64,000 bases of DNA from Sulfuritortus calidifontis (GCF_003967275.1 NZ_AP018721.1:682001-746000), one strand, 5' to 3'. Counted from the stretch's first letter, positions 23,588-33,086 are shown. Numbers and translations: made by a program. The notes: generated by a model not told the origin, from the sequence alone.

Positions 23588-24361
23588 TCATCCTGCCAGC
23601 GCATCGTAGGCGGCTTTGGCCGCGGCGACGAGGATGATGACGGCGAACATGCGCTGCAGCGCCTGCGAGGACAGTTTCCGCTCGGCGAGGCTCGCGCCGA
23701 TGAGACCGCCGACCAGGGCGGCGGCGGCCAGGGGCAGCATGAGCATGGGCTCGATGGCGCCTTTCAGGCCGTGCGCGGCCAGAGCGATGGCGGAGAGGAT
23801 GAGGATGAGGGTGGAGTTCATCGCCGCCACCTGCTTCGGCCCGGCCCAGCCGAGGAAGAGGACGATGGGGCCCAGGAAGACACCGCCGCCGACGCCGAGA
23901 AAGCCGGAGATCACGCCGACGACAAGGCCGGCCGGAATGCCGATCAGGTAGAGCCAATGCCGTTCGGGCAGGCCCTCGCGTTCTTGGGCCTGGGGCGCCT
24001 TGATCAGCATGGCGATGGCGGCGAGGGCGAGCACGCAGGCGAGCAAGGCGAAGAAGATTTGCTTGTCGGCCGTGATCAGGCCGCCGAGGAAGGCGGCCGG
24101 CATGGCCGGCAGCAGAAAGGGCAGAAACAGCGGCCACTTGATGCGGCCGGCCAGGCCGAAGCGCAGCGCGGCGGCGCCGGTGACCACCAGGTTGAGCATC
24201 AAGGCGGTGGGAATCATGGCGGCGGCGGGCAGGCCGGCCAGGGTCATGATGGCGAGGTAGCCGGTGCCGCCACCCAGGCCGACCGAGGCATAGGCCCCGG
24301 CCACCAGCAGCACCAGGGGGATCAGCAGCCAGAGCAGGTCGAGCGGCAGGGCGTCGGTCAT
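23588..24361 (-). CDS. TauE/SafE family sulfite/organosulfonate exporter-like permease
   Basis: 257 residues from ATG 24361; a 15-residue in-frame extension to 24406 is hydrophilic and runs into the repeat, so it is rejected. Eight to nine helices with the duplicated family motif: VGLGGGTGYLAIMTLAGL in the first half and SGFLGVGGGVFLGPIVLFLG in the second. TauE/SafE members move sulfite, taurine-derived or other small organic anions; the substrate here is unknown. No sulfur-metabolism gene is adjacent. Confidence 0.85.
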   Translation of the reverse strand: MTDALPLDLLWLLIPLVLLVAGAYASVGLGGGTGYLAIMTLAGLPAAAMIPTALMLNLVVTGAAALRFGLAGRIKWPLFLPFLLPAMPAAFLGGLITADKQIFFALLACVLALAAIAMLIKAPQAQEREGLPERHWLYLIGIPAGLVVGVISGFLGVGGGVFLGPIVLFLGWAGPKQVAAMNSTLILILSAIALAAHGLKGAIEPMLMLPLAAAALVGGLIGASLAERKLSSQALQRMFAVIILVAAAKAAYDALAG

Positions 24362-24398
24362 GGTGAATTGCTTATGTCGACCTGAGTGGGGCGCCGTT

Positions 24399-24480
24399 TC
24401 CCTCACCCTCGATCCCTCTCCCGGAGGGAGAGGGAAGCATGCACCCTTCTCCCGCGGGGAGAAGGGTTGGGATGAGGGGG
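24399..24480. repeat. CCCTCACCCC-type palindromic repeat, copy 2
   Basis: Two hairpins: CCCTCTCCC-GGA-GGGAGAGGG and CCCTTCTCCC-GC-GGGGAGAAGGG, flanked by TCCCTCACCC and GGGATGAGGGG. It ends in a T run (24481-24486), so in the plus direction it could also stop transcription. It lies in the gap between the TauE gene and the GNAT gene, both on the minus strand. Confidence 0.75.
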
Positions 24481-24512
24481 TTTTTTAACATGCCAAGCGC
24501 CAGGTGTCCTGC

Positions 24513-24968
24513 CTAATCGAACTGCACCCGGAAGCTGTAGCCGTGCTTTTCGAAGCCGAGCTGCTCATAGAAGGCGTGGGCGCGCTGGCGGCTCAGGTTG
24601 GAGGAGAGGGCGACCTTGTAGCAGCCCTTGGCGCGGCAGGTGGCGATGGCGTGGCGCATCATGGCCTGGCCGATGCCCTGGCCGTGGCAGGCCGGGTCGA
24701 CGCCGACGTCCTCGATCACGCCGGAGGGCGCGCCGAGGTGGCAGATCGTGTCCATGATGAGCAGGGCATAGGTGCCGACGATGCGGCCCGCCTTTTCGGC
24801 GACGTACAGCGTGTAGTCGGGATAGCTTTGCATGCGGGCGAACTGGCGCTCGGCGGCGTCCAGCGGCAGCCTGGCGCCGTTGTCGAGCTCGGGCTGGGCG
24901 TAGAGCCGCAGCACCTCGGGCAGGTCGGCCACGGTGGCGGGACGGATGGCAAGCTCGGCGTCGGGCAT
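24513..24968 (-). CDS. GNAT family N-acetyltransferase
   Basis: 151 residues with a single GNAT domain. Motif A, which binds acetyl-CoA pyrophosphate, is [26 protein letters not shown] (R/Q-x-x-G-x-G/A type). The C-terminal [21 protein letters not shown] is typical. The substrate is unknown; similar proteins acetylate small amines. It is divergent from miaA with a 53-base gap. Confidence 0.85.
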   Translation of the reverse strand: MPDAELAIRPATVADLPEVLRLYAQPELDNGARLPLDAAERQFARMQSYPDYTLYVAEKAGRIVGTYALLIMDTICHLGAPSGVIEDVGVDPACHGQGIGQAMMRHAIATCRAKGCYKVALSSNLSRQRAHAFYEQLGFEKHGYSFRVQFD

Positions 24969-25021
24969 GGCGGGGCGGGTATCATTGGCACCGAGTTCGA
25001 CTTTATGCCCAGCCTTTCGCG

Positions 25022-25969
25022 ATGTCCACCGACGCCAAGCTGCCGCCCGCCATCTTTCTCATGGGCCCCACCGCCTGCGGCAAGACCGATCTGGCGGTGC
25101 ATCTCACCCGGCATCTGCCGTGCGAGATCGTCAGCGTCGATTCGGCCCTGGTCTATCGCGGCATGGACATCGGCACCGCCAAGCCGGATGCGGCGACGCT
25201 CAAGCGGGCGCCGCACCATCTGATCGACCTGATCGAGCCGACCCAGAACTATTCCGCCGAGCAGTTCCGGCAGGACGCCCTGCGCCTGATGGCCGAGATC
25301 ACGGGGCGCGGCCGGATTCCGCTGCTGGTCGGCGGCACCATGCTCTATTTCAAGGCGCTGAAGGAAGGCCTGGACGCCTTGCCCGAGGCCGACCCCGAGC
25401 TGCGCGCCGAGATCGAGGCGCGGGCGGCCGAGCTGGGCTGGCCGGCGCTGCATGCCGAGCTGGCGCGGCTGGACCCAAAGACGGCGGCGCGCCTGAAGCC
25501 CACCGATGCCCAGCGCATCCAGCGCGCTCTGGAGGTCTGTTATCTGAGCGGCGAGCCGATGAGCGCGTTGTTCGCCCGGCAGCAGGCCGAGCCGCCGCCC
25601 TATCGCCTGATCGAGATCGCCTTGATTCCCTCCGACCGCGCCGCCCTGCATGCGCGCATCAACCAGCGCTTTGCGGCCATGATCGAGGCGGGCCTCATCG
25701 ACGAGCTGCGCGGCTTACGCGAACGCTTCGATTTGAACCCCGGCCTGCCTTCGATGCGCTGCGTCGGTTATCGCCAGGCCTGGCAGTTCCTCGAAGGCGA
25801 GATCGATGCCGCCGGCCTGTACGCGACCGGCGCGGCGGCCACCCGGCAGCTGGCCAAGCGCCAGCTCACCTGGCTGCGCGGCTGGCAGGGGGCAGTGGAA
25901 TTCGATTGTCTGCGGCCGGATCTGGCCGAGGCGGTGCTGGGCTATCTCGAAATGCGTTTGGCCGAGTAG
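25022..25969 (+). CDS. miaA: tRNA dimethylallyltransferase MiaA
   Basis: 315 residues. It transfers the dimethylallyl group from DMAPP to A37 of tRNAs reading UNN codons. The P-loop is [11 protein letters not shown], followed by [18 protein letters not shown] and [18 protein letters not shown]. The DMAPP/tRNA elements [10 protein letters not shown] and MRCVGYRQ are intact. Standard length for the family. hfq, which often follows miaA, is not here; xseA lies convergent 13 bases away. Confidence 0.96.
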   Translation: MSTDAKLPPAIFLMGPTACGKTDLAVHLTRHLPCEIVSVDSALVYRGMDIGTAKPDAATLKRAPHHLIDLIEPTQNYSAEQFRQDALRLMAEITGRGRIPLLVGGTMLYFKALKEGLDALPEADPELRAEIEARAAELGWPALHAELARLDPKTAARLKPTDAQRIQRALEVCYLSGEPMSALFARQQAEPPPYRLIEIALIPSDRAALHARINQRFAAMIEAGLIDELRGLRERFDLNPGLPSMRCVGYRQAWQFLEGEIDAAGLYATGAAATRQLAKRQLTWLRGWQGAVEFDCLRPDLAEAVLGYLEMRLAE

Positions 25970-25982
25970 GCTCGGCCGGAAG

Positions 25983-27314
25983 TTAGGCGTCCCGCACCTT
26001 CGTCACCTGCGCCCCCACTCCGCCCTGGGCCAGGGTGACCTCGATCTCGCTCCCCACTTTCAAGCCCTTGCTGTCGCGCACGATGCGGCCTTGGCCGTCG
26101 CGCACGATGCTGTAGCCGCGTTCGAGCACGGCCTGGGGGTTGAGGTGGTTAAGGTGGCTGGCCAGGGTGTCGAGCCGGGCGGCAAGGGTGGCGAGCCGGT
26201 TGTGCACGCCGCGTTGCAGGCGTTGCTGCAGGAAGTCGAGTCGTTGCCGCCGCCCGCCCAGGTCGGGCCGCAGCCCGTGCAGCCGGGCCGCCAGTTGCTC
26301 GCTGCGCCGGTGGCCCTGTTGCAGCCGGCCGCCCAGGGCGTGTTGCAGGCGCCGGGCGAGGTGGTCGAGGTGGCGGCGCCGGTTCTCCAGCCGCGCGGCG
26401 GGGTGGATCAGGCGCCGGGTCAGGCCGTCGAGGCGCTGGGCCAGGTTGTCCAGACGGCGGCGCTGGCCGAACTGCAGGCGGCGGTAAATATGGTCGAGCT
26501 GCTGGGCCAGCTCCGTCCGGTCCGGCGTGGCCAGCTGGGCGGCGCCGGTCGGCGTGGGCGCGCGCAGGTCGGCGACGAAATCGGCGATGGTGAAGTCGGT
26601 TTCGTGACCGACCCCCGAGACGGTGGGGATGGGGCAGGCGGCAATCGCCCGGGCGACCGCTTCTTCGTTGAAGGCCCAGAGGTCTTCGATGCTGCCGCCG
26701 CCGCGCACGATGAGCAGCACGTCGCACACGGCCCGCGCGCCGGCCGCCTCGATGGCGGCGGCGATCTGCGCGGCCGCGCCGGTGCCCTGCACCAGGGTCG
26801 GGTACAGCACGACCGGGGCGGCCGGCCAGCGCCGGCGCAGGGTGGTGAGCACGTCGCGCAGGGCGGCGGCCTTGGCGGAGGTGACGATGCCGATGCGCTG
26901 CGGCAGGCGCGGCAGTGCTTTCTTGCGGGCCGGGTCGAACAGGCCTTCGGCTTCCAGCTTTTCCTTGAGGCGGTTGAAGGCCTCGAACAGGGCGCCCAGG
27001 CCGGCCCGGCGCAGGGTCTCGACCGAGAGCTGGAATTCGCCGCGCGCCTCGTAAAGCGTGGCGAGGGCGCGCACCTCGATGTGGTCGCCCTCGCGCGGCT
27101 GCCAGTCGAGGAACTGGTTGCGGTTCTTGAACATGGCGCAGCGCACGCTGGCCTGGGCATCCTTCAGGGTGAAGTACCAGTGGCCGGAGGGGGCGCGGGT
27201 GAAGTTGGACACCTCGCCGGCCACCCAGCAGAGCGGGATCTGGCCTTCGATGGCCCGGCGGGCCAGGCGATTCAACTGGGTGACGCTGAGGACATCAGAC
27301 TCGGCAGGGTTCAT
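25983..27314 (-). CDS. xseA: Exodeoxyribonuclease VII large subunit XseA
   Basis: 443 residues. The N-terminal OB fold (LSVTQLNRLARRAIEGQIPLCWVAGEVSNF, GHWYFTLKD) binds single-stranded DNA. The catalytic core has GIVTSAKAAALRDVLTTLRRRWP, VVLYPTLVQG, VLLIVRGGGSIEDLWAFNEE and VSGVGHETDFTIADFVADLRAPTPT. A long arginine-rich coiled coil follows, then the C-terminal GYSIVRDGQGRIV. It degrades single-stranded DNA to oligonucleotides with XseB, whose gene is not in the window. Confidence 0.96.
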   Translation of the reverse strand: MNPAESDVLSVTQLNRLARRAIEGQIPLCWVAGEVSNFTRAPSGHWYFTLKDAQASVRCAMFKNRNQFLDWQPREGDHIEVRALATLYEARGEFQLSVETLRRAGLGALFEAFNRLKEKLEAEGLFDPARKKALPRLPQRIGIVTSAKAAALRDVLTTLRRRWPAAPVVLYPTLVQGTGAAAQIAAAIEAAGARAVCDVLLIVRGGGSIEDLWAFNEEAVARAIAACPIPTVSGVGHETDFTIADFVADLRAPTPTGAAQLATPDRTELAQQLDHIYRRLQFGQRRRLDNLAQRLDGLTRRLIHPAARLENRRRHLDHLARRLQHALGGRLQQGHRRSEQLAARLHGLRPDLGGRRQRLDFLQQRLQRGVHNRLATLAARLDTLASHLNHLNPQAVLERGYSIVRDGQGRIVRDSKGLKVGSEIEVTLAQGGVGAQVTKVRDA

Positions 27315-27812
27315 CCCGCGATTATCGCCGCAAAGGGCCGGGCTGTCTGGTGCCGGGGTAAAAACCCACGGTTTTACGCGGGTTCCGGCCCGGTTTCAGG
27401 GGCGATTAATCCACAGTTCGCAATTAGTTCCCGGTGCGCCTTGCCTAAGTGATTGCCACCCAAGGGAATTTTCATAAGTCATTGTTTTTATTAGGCGTGA
27501 CAGGCGATTAAAAAATAGCCTTCGGCCGTGAAACAGTTTTGCAACGGCCACTTAGCGCTTCTGTACCCGGCTTATTCACAGAGTTATCCACAGCTTCTGT
27601 GGAATTCTTGTCGCCGGTCAAGAACGGCCCGCCGAGACATATATATAGGCGCATACATGGGCGCATTGCCGGCCGCCCCATGCGGGGCGGCAAGTGCGGG
27701 GCCGGGGCGCGAGGTTTTTTTATTAAGGCGATGGGTTTATAGTTAGCCCTTTTTCCACGGCGGCTTGCGAGCCGCCGTATGTTTTTCATTCCGATAGTGG
27801 TTGTGGGTAGCG
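27315..27812. other. 498-base gene-free region with DnaA-box-like sites
   Basis: No convincing gene. It is richer in A and T than its surroundings (for example TTAAAAAATAG and TTTTTTTATTAAG). TTATTCACA (27572-27580) and TTATCCACA (27584-27592) are direct repeats 12 bases apart; the second is a perfect DnaA box. A third site TAATCCACA (27407-27415) has one mismatch. A hairpin lies at 27757-27778 before argD. No dnaA, dnaN, gyrB or par gene is near, so calling this oriC is not justified. Confidence 0.6.
27757..27778 (+). terminator. Hairpin upstream of argD
   Basis: ACGGCGGCT-TGCG-AGCCGCCGT is a perfect 9-bp stem with a 4-base loop, followed by ATGTTTTT. It looks like an intrinsic terminator, with a T run (TTTTT at 27782-27786), and lies 35 bases before the argD start. 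It may end an upstream transcript or act as an attenuator for argD. Confidence 0.55.
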
Positions 27813-28985
27813 ATGACCGATTTCCTGATGCAAACCTATGCCCGCCAGCCCGTGGCCTTTGTCCGCGGCGAGGGCGTCTGGCTCTACGACGAAAAAGGTG
27901 ACAAGTACCTGGACGCCCTGGCCGGTGTGGCCGTGGACGGCCTGGGCCATGCCCATCCCAAGCTGACGGCAGCCCTGTGCGAGCAGGCCGGCACGCTGAT
28001 CCACACCTCGAACATCTACCGCATCCTGAAACAGGAAGAACTGGCCAAGCAGCTGTGCGGCCTGTCGGGCCTGGAGCGGGCCTTCTTCTGCAACTCCGGC
28101 GCCGAGGCCAACGAGGCCGCGATCAAGATCGCCCGGCTGTATGGCCACAACAAGGGCATCGACAACCCGGCCATCGTGGTCATGGAGAAGAGCTTCCACG
28201 GCCGGACCATGGCCACCCTGTCGGCCACCGGCAACCGCAAGGTCCAGGCCGGCTTCGAGCCCCTGGTCACCGGCTTCGTCCGGGTGCCGTTCGGCGATGC
28301 CGAGGCGGTGGCCAAGCTGGCCGAGCACCACAACAACATCGTCGCCGTCCTGGTCGAGCCGTTCCAGGGCGAGGGTGGCATCAACGTGCCGGCGGCCGAC
28401 TACCTGGCCAAGCTGCGCGCGATCTGCGACACCAACGAATGGCTGCTGATGCTGGACGAGATCCAGACCGGCGTCGGCCGCACCGGCAAGTGGTTCGCCT
28501 TCCAACACACGAATGTCATGCCCGACGTGATGACCCTGGCCAAGGGCCTGGGCTCGGGCGTGCCGGTCGGTGCCTGCCTCGCCCGCGGTATCGCGGCCGA
28601 GACCTTCGTGCCGGGCAAGCATGGCTCCACCTTCGGTGGCAACCCCTTGGCCTGTGTCGCCGCGCTCACCACCTTGCAGGTGATGGCGGAGGAGCGGCTG
28701 CTGGAGAACGCGGCCGACGTCGGCGCCTATATCCGGGCCGACCTGGCCCAGCGCCTGCAGGGCGTGAACGGGGTGCGCGAGATTCGCGGCCAGGGCCTGC
28801 TGATCGGCATCGAACTCGACCGGCCCTGCGGCGACCTAGTTGCGCAGGCACTGGAGCAGAAACTCCTGATCAACGTCACCTCCGACACGGTGGTGCGGCT
28901 GCTGCCGCCCCTGATCATGTCCCGGCAGGAGGCGACCTTGTTGACCGAGAAACTTGCCGGGCTGATTCGGGCGTTCCTCGCCTGA
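27813..28985 (+). CDS. argD: Acetylornithine aminotransferase ArgD
   Basis: 390 residues from ATG 27813; a GTG at 27801 is a less likely start. A class III PLP aminotransferase that converts N-acetylglutamate semialdehyde to N-acetylornithine, possibly also acting in lysine synthesis. Motifs: LDALAGVAVDGLGHAHP, FFCNSGAEANEAAIKIAR, SFHGRTMATLSATGN, the PLP Asp in LLMLDEIQTGVGRTG, and the Schiff-base Lys in VMTLAKGLGSG. argF starts 10 bases after its stop. Confidence 0.94.
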   Translation: MTDFLMQTYARQPVAFVRGEGVWLYDEKGDKYLDALAGVAVDGLGHAHPKLTAALCEQAGTLIHTSNIYRILKQEELAKQLCGLSGLERAFFCNSGAEANEAAIKIARLYGHNKGIDNPAIVVMEKSFHGRTMATLSATGNRKVQAGFEPLVTGFVRVPFGDAEAVAKLAEHHNNIVAVLVEPFQGEGGINVPAADYLAKLRAICDTNEWLLMLDEIQTGVGRTGKWFAFQHTNVMPDVMTLAKGLGSGVPVGACLARGIAAETFVPGKHGSTFGGNPLACVAALTTLQVMAEERLLENAADVGAYIRADLAQRLQGVNGVREIRGQGLLIGIELDRPCGDLVAQALEQKLLINVTSDTVVRLLPPLIMSRQEATLLTEKLAGLIRAFLA

Positions 28986-28995
28986 GGAGGTGCTT

Positions 28996-29922
28996 ATGAC
29001 TCGGGATGTGAAACACTTCCTGCAGTTCAAGGATTTGTCGCGCGAGGAGCTCGCGCACCTGTTCGCCCGCACCGGGGTGATCAAGCAGCGGTTCAAGCGC
29101 TACCAGCCCTACCATCCGCTGGCCGACCGCACCCTGGCGATGATCTTCGAGAAGAGCTCGACCCGCACCCGGCTGTCGTTCGAGGCCGGCATGCACCAGC
29201 TGGGCGGCGCCGCCATCTACCTCAACACCCGCGACACCCAGCTCGGCCGCGGCGAGCCGGTGGAGGACGCGGCCGAGGTGATCTCGCGCATGGTCGACAT
29301 CGTGATGATCCGCACCTTCGAGCAGGAGATCATCGAGCGCTTCGCCGCCCACTCGCGGGTGCCGGTGATCAACGGCCTGACCAACGAATACCACCCCTGC
29401 CAGATCCTGGCCGACATCTACACCTTCATCGAGCACCGCGGCGACATCCGCGGCAAGACCGTGGCCTGGGTCGGCGACTCGAACAATATGTGCAATACCT
29501 GGCTGCAGGCGGCGGAGGTGTTGGACTTCAACGTCCACGTCTCGACCCCGCCCGGGTATGAAGTGGAGCCCGAGCGGGCCGGCCTGTTCGGCACCGACCA
29601 CTACGAGGCCTTCGCCGACCCGATGGAGGCCTGCAAGGGCGCCGACCTGGTGACCACCGATGTCTGGACCAGCATGGGCTTCGAGGCCGAGAACGCCGAG
29701 CGGATGAAGGCCTTCGCCGACTGGCAGGTCGACGCCGAGATGATGAAGGTGGCCAAGAAGGACGCCCTGTTCATGCACTGCCTGCCTGCCCACCGCGGCG
29801 AGGAAGTGGCGGCCGAGGTGATCGACGGTCCGCAGAGCGTAGTCTGGGACGAGGCGGAAAACAGGCTCCATACCCAGAAAGCCTTGTTGGAATATCTGTT
29901 GCTCGGGCGTATCGAAAAATAG
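28996..29922 (+). CDS. argF: Ornithine carbamoyltransferase ArgF
   Basis: 308 residues from ATG 28996, which has GAGGAGG at ideal spacing; a GTG at 28990 overlaps that site. It makes citrulline from ornithine and carbamoyl phosphate. Carbamoyl-phosphate site: FEKSSTRTRLSFE. Ornithine-side elements: HPCQILADIYTF, VAWVGDSNNMCNTW, DVWTSMG, and MHCLPAHRGEEV with the catalytic Cys. Cotranscribed with argD. Confidence 0.97.
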   Translation: MTRDVKHFLQFKDLSREELAHLFARTGVIKQRFKRYQPYHPLADRTLAMIFEKSSTRTRLSFEAGMHQLGGAAIYLNTRDTQLGRGEPVEDAAEVISRMVDIVMIRTFEQEIIERFAAHSRVPVINGLTNEYHPCQILADIYTFIEHRGDIRGKTVAWVGDSNNMCNTWLQAAEVLDFNVHVSTPPGYEVEPERAGLFGTDHYEAFADPMEACKGADLVTTDVWTSMGFEAENAERMKAFADWQVDAEMMKVAKKDALFMHCLPAHRGEEVAAEVIDGPQSVVWDEAENRLHTQKALLEYLLLGRIEK

Positions 29923-29957
29923 GATTGAGTGAGTTGTGGAGCCTGTTTCAGTGAAGG

Positions 29958-30055
29958 CTAACCTGCGCAGCAGGTTAAGCGCGGAACGCGCGGCCGAAAC
30001 TAAAATCGCCTGCACACGCAACCTGGATTCCCGCCTCCGCGGGAATGACGGATAC
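29958..30055. repeat. Hairpin and SRLRGNDG-type repeat after argF
   Basis: TAACCTGC-GCA-GCAGGTTA is a perfect hairpin just after argF. It is followed by GGATTCCCGCCTCCGCGGGAATGACGG (30024-30050 region, GGATTCCCGC to GCGGGAATGACGG), a widespread intergenic palindrome in proteobacteria that would encode SRLRGNDG if read. Together they fill the argF to DUF2283 gap; an open frame running through them is not a genuine gene extension. Confidence 0.65.
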
Positions 30056-30088
30056 CCCGTTTGGAATGACGAACACGGAAGCAACCGA

Positions 30089-30316
30089 ATGAACATCGCC
30101 TACTTCAAAGACACCGACTCCCTCTACATCGAGCTCTCGCCCGAGGATCCGGCCCATGCCTGGGAGGCGCACGAGGGTGTGGTGCTCAACATGAGCGCGG
30201 ACAACCGCGTGGTCGGCATCGAGATCGAGCAGGCCAGCCTCAAGGCCAACCTGAACATGCTGCGCATCGGCAACTTCCCCGGCGAGGTCCACACCGTCGA
30301 GGGCGCCGCCCACTGA
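30089..30316 (+). CDS. DUF2283 protein
   Basis: 75 residues from ATG 30089. The N-terminus MNIAYFKDTDSLYIELS and the middle VVLNMSADNRVVGIEIEQAS are the DUF2283 signature: a short beta-rich domain usually found as single small proteins. Function unknown. An upstream in-frame extension to 29936 is repeat-derived and rejected. It lies 14 bases before a c-type cytochrome gene, within the arg gene string. Confidence 0.82.
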   Translation: MNIAYFKDTDSLYIELSPEDPAHAWEAHEGVVLNMSADNRVVGIEIEQASLKANLNMLRIGNFPGEVHTVEGAAH

Positions 30317-30330
30317 TTTGGAGGACGATC

Positions 30331-30774
30331 ATGACCAGACTGCTGATCCTGCTTGCCGCCTTGCTGCCCGCCCTGGCGCTGGCCGCCGAGCCGAAGCTGC
30401 CCGAGGACCCGCGCGCCCTGGTCAAGATGCCGCCCCTGCAGCAGGCCCTGATGCGGCAGGACATGGTCGCCCACCTCGGGGCCCTGAACACCGTGCTCAG
30501 CTTCCTGGCCGAGGGCAAGCTTAACCAGGCGGCCGAGGTGGCCGAAAAGGAGATCGGCGTCAGTTCCATGGGCAAGCATGCCGCCGCGACCGGCGGCCAA
30601 GGCCCCGGCCGCTTCATGCCCGAGGCCATGCGCGGCATCGGCGTCGGCATGCACCAGGCGGCGAGCGAGTTCGCCGAGGTGGCGAAGAAGGGCGACCGGG
30701 CCGCGGCCTACCGTGCCCTGGAGCCGGTGACGGCGGCTTGCGCGGCCTGCCATAGTGGTTTCCGCATCCGCTGA
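30331..30774 (+). CDS. Small periplasmic c-type cytochrome, cytochrome c'/c556-like
   Basis: 147 residues. A clear signal peptide (MTRLLILLAALLPALALAAEP) precedes a helical domain. The only haem site is near the C-terminus: C137-A-A-C140-H141. A C-terminal CXXCH on a helical bundle is the layout of cytochromes c' and c556. GGAGG lies before the ATG. Such proteins bind haem at high spin and can take NO or act as electron shuttles. It sits between argF and argG with DUF2283, with no obvious pathway link. Confidence 0.8.
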   Translation: MTRLLILLAALLPALALAAEPKLPEDPRALVKMPPLQQALMRQDMVAHLGALNTVLSFLAEGKLNQAAEVAEKEIGVSSMGKHAAATGGQGPGRFMPEAMRGIGVGMHQAASEFAEVAKKGDRAAAYRALEPVTAACAACHSGFRIR

Positions 30775-30811
30775 ACGGCGGCTGCATTTATTTTTTCGGT
30801 AGCGAGTGGAT

Positions 30812-32029
<1,218 letters not shown>

Positions 32030-32043
32030 ACAAAGGAAGAACC

Positions 32044-32358
32044 ATGTCCCAATTCGATAACGTCTCCGTGGTGAAAAAGGCCAACGTCTATTTCGACGGC
32101 AAGTGCGTCTCGCACAGCGTGCTGTTCGCCGACGGCACCAAGAAGTCGGTCGGCGTGATCTTCCCCTCGACCCTGACCTTCAACACCGGCGCGCCCGAGA
32201 TCATGGAGATCAACGGCGGCCGCTGCCGCGTGCGCCTGAAGGGCGATGCCGACTGGAAGGAATACGGCGCGGGCCAGAGCTTCGCCGTGCCGGGCAATTC
32301 CAGCTTCGACATCGAAACCCTGGAGCTGCTCGACTACGTCTGCCACTTCGGCAACTGA
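32044..32358 (+). CDS. ppnP: Pyrimidine/purine nucleoside phosphorylase PpnP
   Basis: 104 residues, the DUF1255/PpnP cupin family. It phosphorolyses several nucleosides to free base and ribose-1-phosphate. Cupin marks are [37 protein letters not shown], and [15 protein letters not shown]. It follows argG by 14 bases with AAGGAAG upstream, so it may be cotranscribed. Confidence 0.92.
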   Translation: MSQFDNVSVVKKANVYFDGKCVSHSVLFADGTKKSVGVIFPSTLTFNTGAPEIMEINGGRCRVRLKGDADWKEYGAGQSFAVPGNSSFDIETLELLDYVCHFGN

Positions 32359-32379
32359 GCCCGTGAATAAACCTACTGC

Positions 32380-32475
32380 GCAACCCGATTGCTGCGTTAC
32401 GCGGTGCTCGCTCCCTCGCCTACCTACATGGTATGTCTCGGTCGCTGCGCTCCGGGTGCCTTGCACTCGGGTTGC
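32380..32475. repeat. 96-base element with perfect 9-bp terminal inverted repeats
   Basis: GCAACCCGA at 32380-32388 is the exact reverse complement of TCGGGTTGC at 32467-32475. Inside, the two halves are imperfectly complementary around a TACATGGTATGTC centre. It fills the gap between ppnP and the proteasome-like gene. There is no coding capacity of its own; it resembles a MITE or a palindromic intergenic unit. Confidence 0.55.
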
Positions 32476-32507
32476 TCGCGACGGTTTCTTTCACAGGCTC
32501 TGAACAT

Positions 32508-33086
32508 ATGACCACCATCGCCGTCGTCAAGAAGAACGGCGTCATCGCCATCGCCGCCGACACCCTGACCAAGTGGGGCAGCGGCAAGGAGTCGGCCGAG
32601 TACATCGTCAACCACGGCAAGTTCATCCGCGTCGGCGAGAGCCTGATCGCGGTGTCGGGCAACGCCACCTTCAAGCACGTGCTCGACGACTACTTCGCCT
32701 CGGACGAGCGGCAGGCCACGCCCCTGCGCACGGTGCAGGAAATCTTCACGGCCTGGCAGCAGATGCACAAGGTACTGAAGGAGGAGTACTTCGTGCGGCC
32801 GGAGGAGAGCCAGGACGATGCCCTGGAGTCCTCGCGCATGGATGTGCTGATCGCCAACCCCTATGGCATCTTTGGTGTCTCCGGCATGCGTACCGTGCAG
32901 GAGTTCGTCAAGTTCTACGCCTATGGCAGCGGCACCGATTATGCCTTGGGCGCGCTCTACGCCAGCTACGACCGGCCGGAGCTCGATGCCGAGAGCCTGG
33001 CCCGGCTGGCGATCCAGACCGCGGCCGAGTTCGACGACGGCACCGGCGCGCCGATCGAGTGTCATCTCTTCATCCCGGTGAAATAA
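32508..33086 (+). CDS. Betaproteobacterial proteasome homolog (BPH)
   Basis: 192 residues from ATG 32508, so that removal of Met exposes Thr1 of TTIAVVKKNGVIAIAADTL, the Ntn-hydrolase nucleophile. D17 is in place; a Lys occurs at 37 (HGKFIRVG), aligned with the HslV K-x-R-R segment. The fold is that of HslV and the 20S beta subunit. BPH was described from betaproteobacteria, including Thiobacillus, as a double-heptamer particle without a known ATPase partner. No unfoldase gene is adjacent. Its neighbours are ppnP and yajQ. Confidence 0.85.
   Translation: MTTIAVVKKNGVIAIAADTLTKWGSGKESAEYIVNHGKFIRVGESLIAVSGNATFKHVLDDYFASDERQATPLRTVQEIFTAWQQMHKVLKEEYFVRPEESQDDALESSRMDVLIANPYGIFGVSGMRTVQEFVKFYAYGSGTDYALGALYASYDRPELDAESLARLAIQTAAEFDDGTGAPIECHLFIPVK

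Noticed and set aside
18238-24480. CRISPR-like array from repeated GC-rich units
   Set aside because: Units are not regularly spaced, vary in loop sequence, lie in both orientations and inside genes, and no cas gene is present.
27508-27789. Small open frames in the xseA-argD gap
   Set aside because: No ribosome binding sites, no recognisable motifs, and they cross the DnaA-box and hairpin sequences.
27315-27812. Replication origin
   Set aside because: Three DnaA-box-like sites and AT-rich sequence are suggestive, but no replication or partition gene is near and GC skew could not be computed.
29936-30088. N-terminal extension of the DUF2283 gene
   Set aside because: It is encoded by a hairpin and an SRLRGNDG repeat; the domain starts at ATG 30089.
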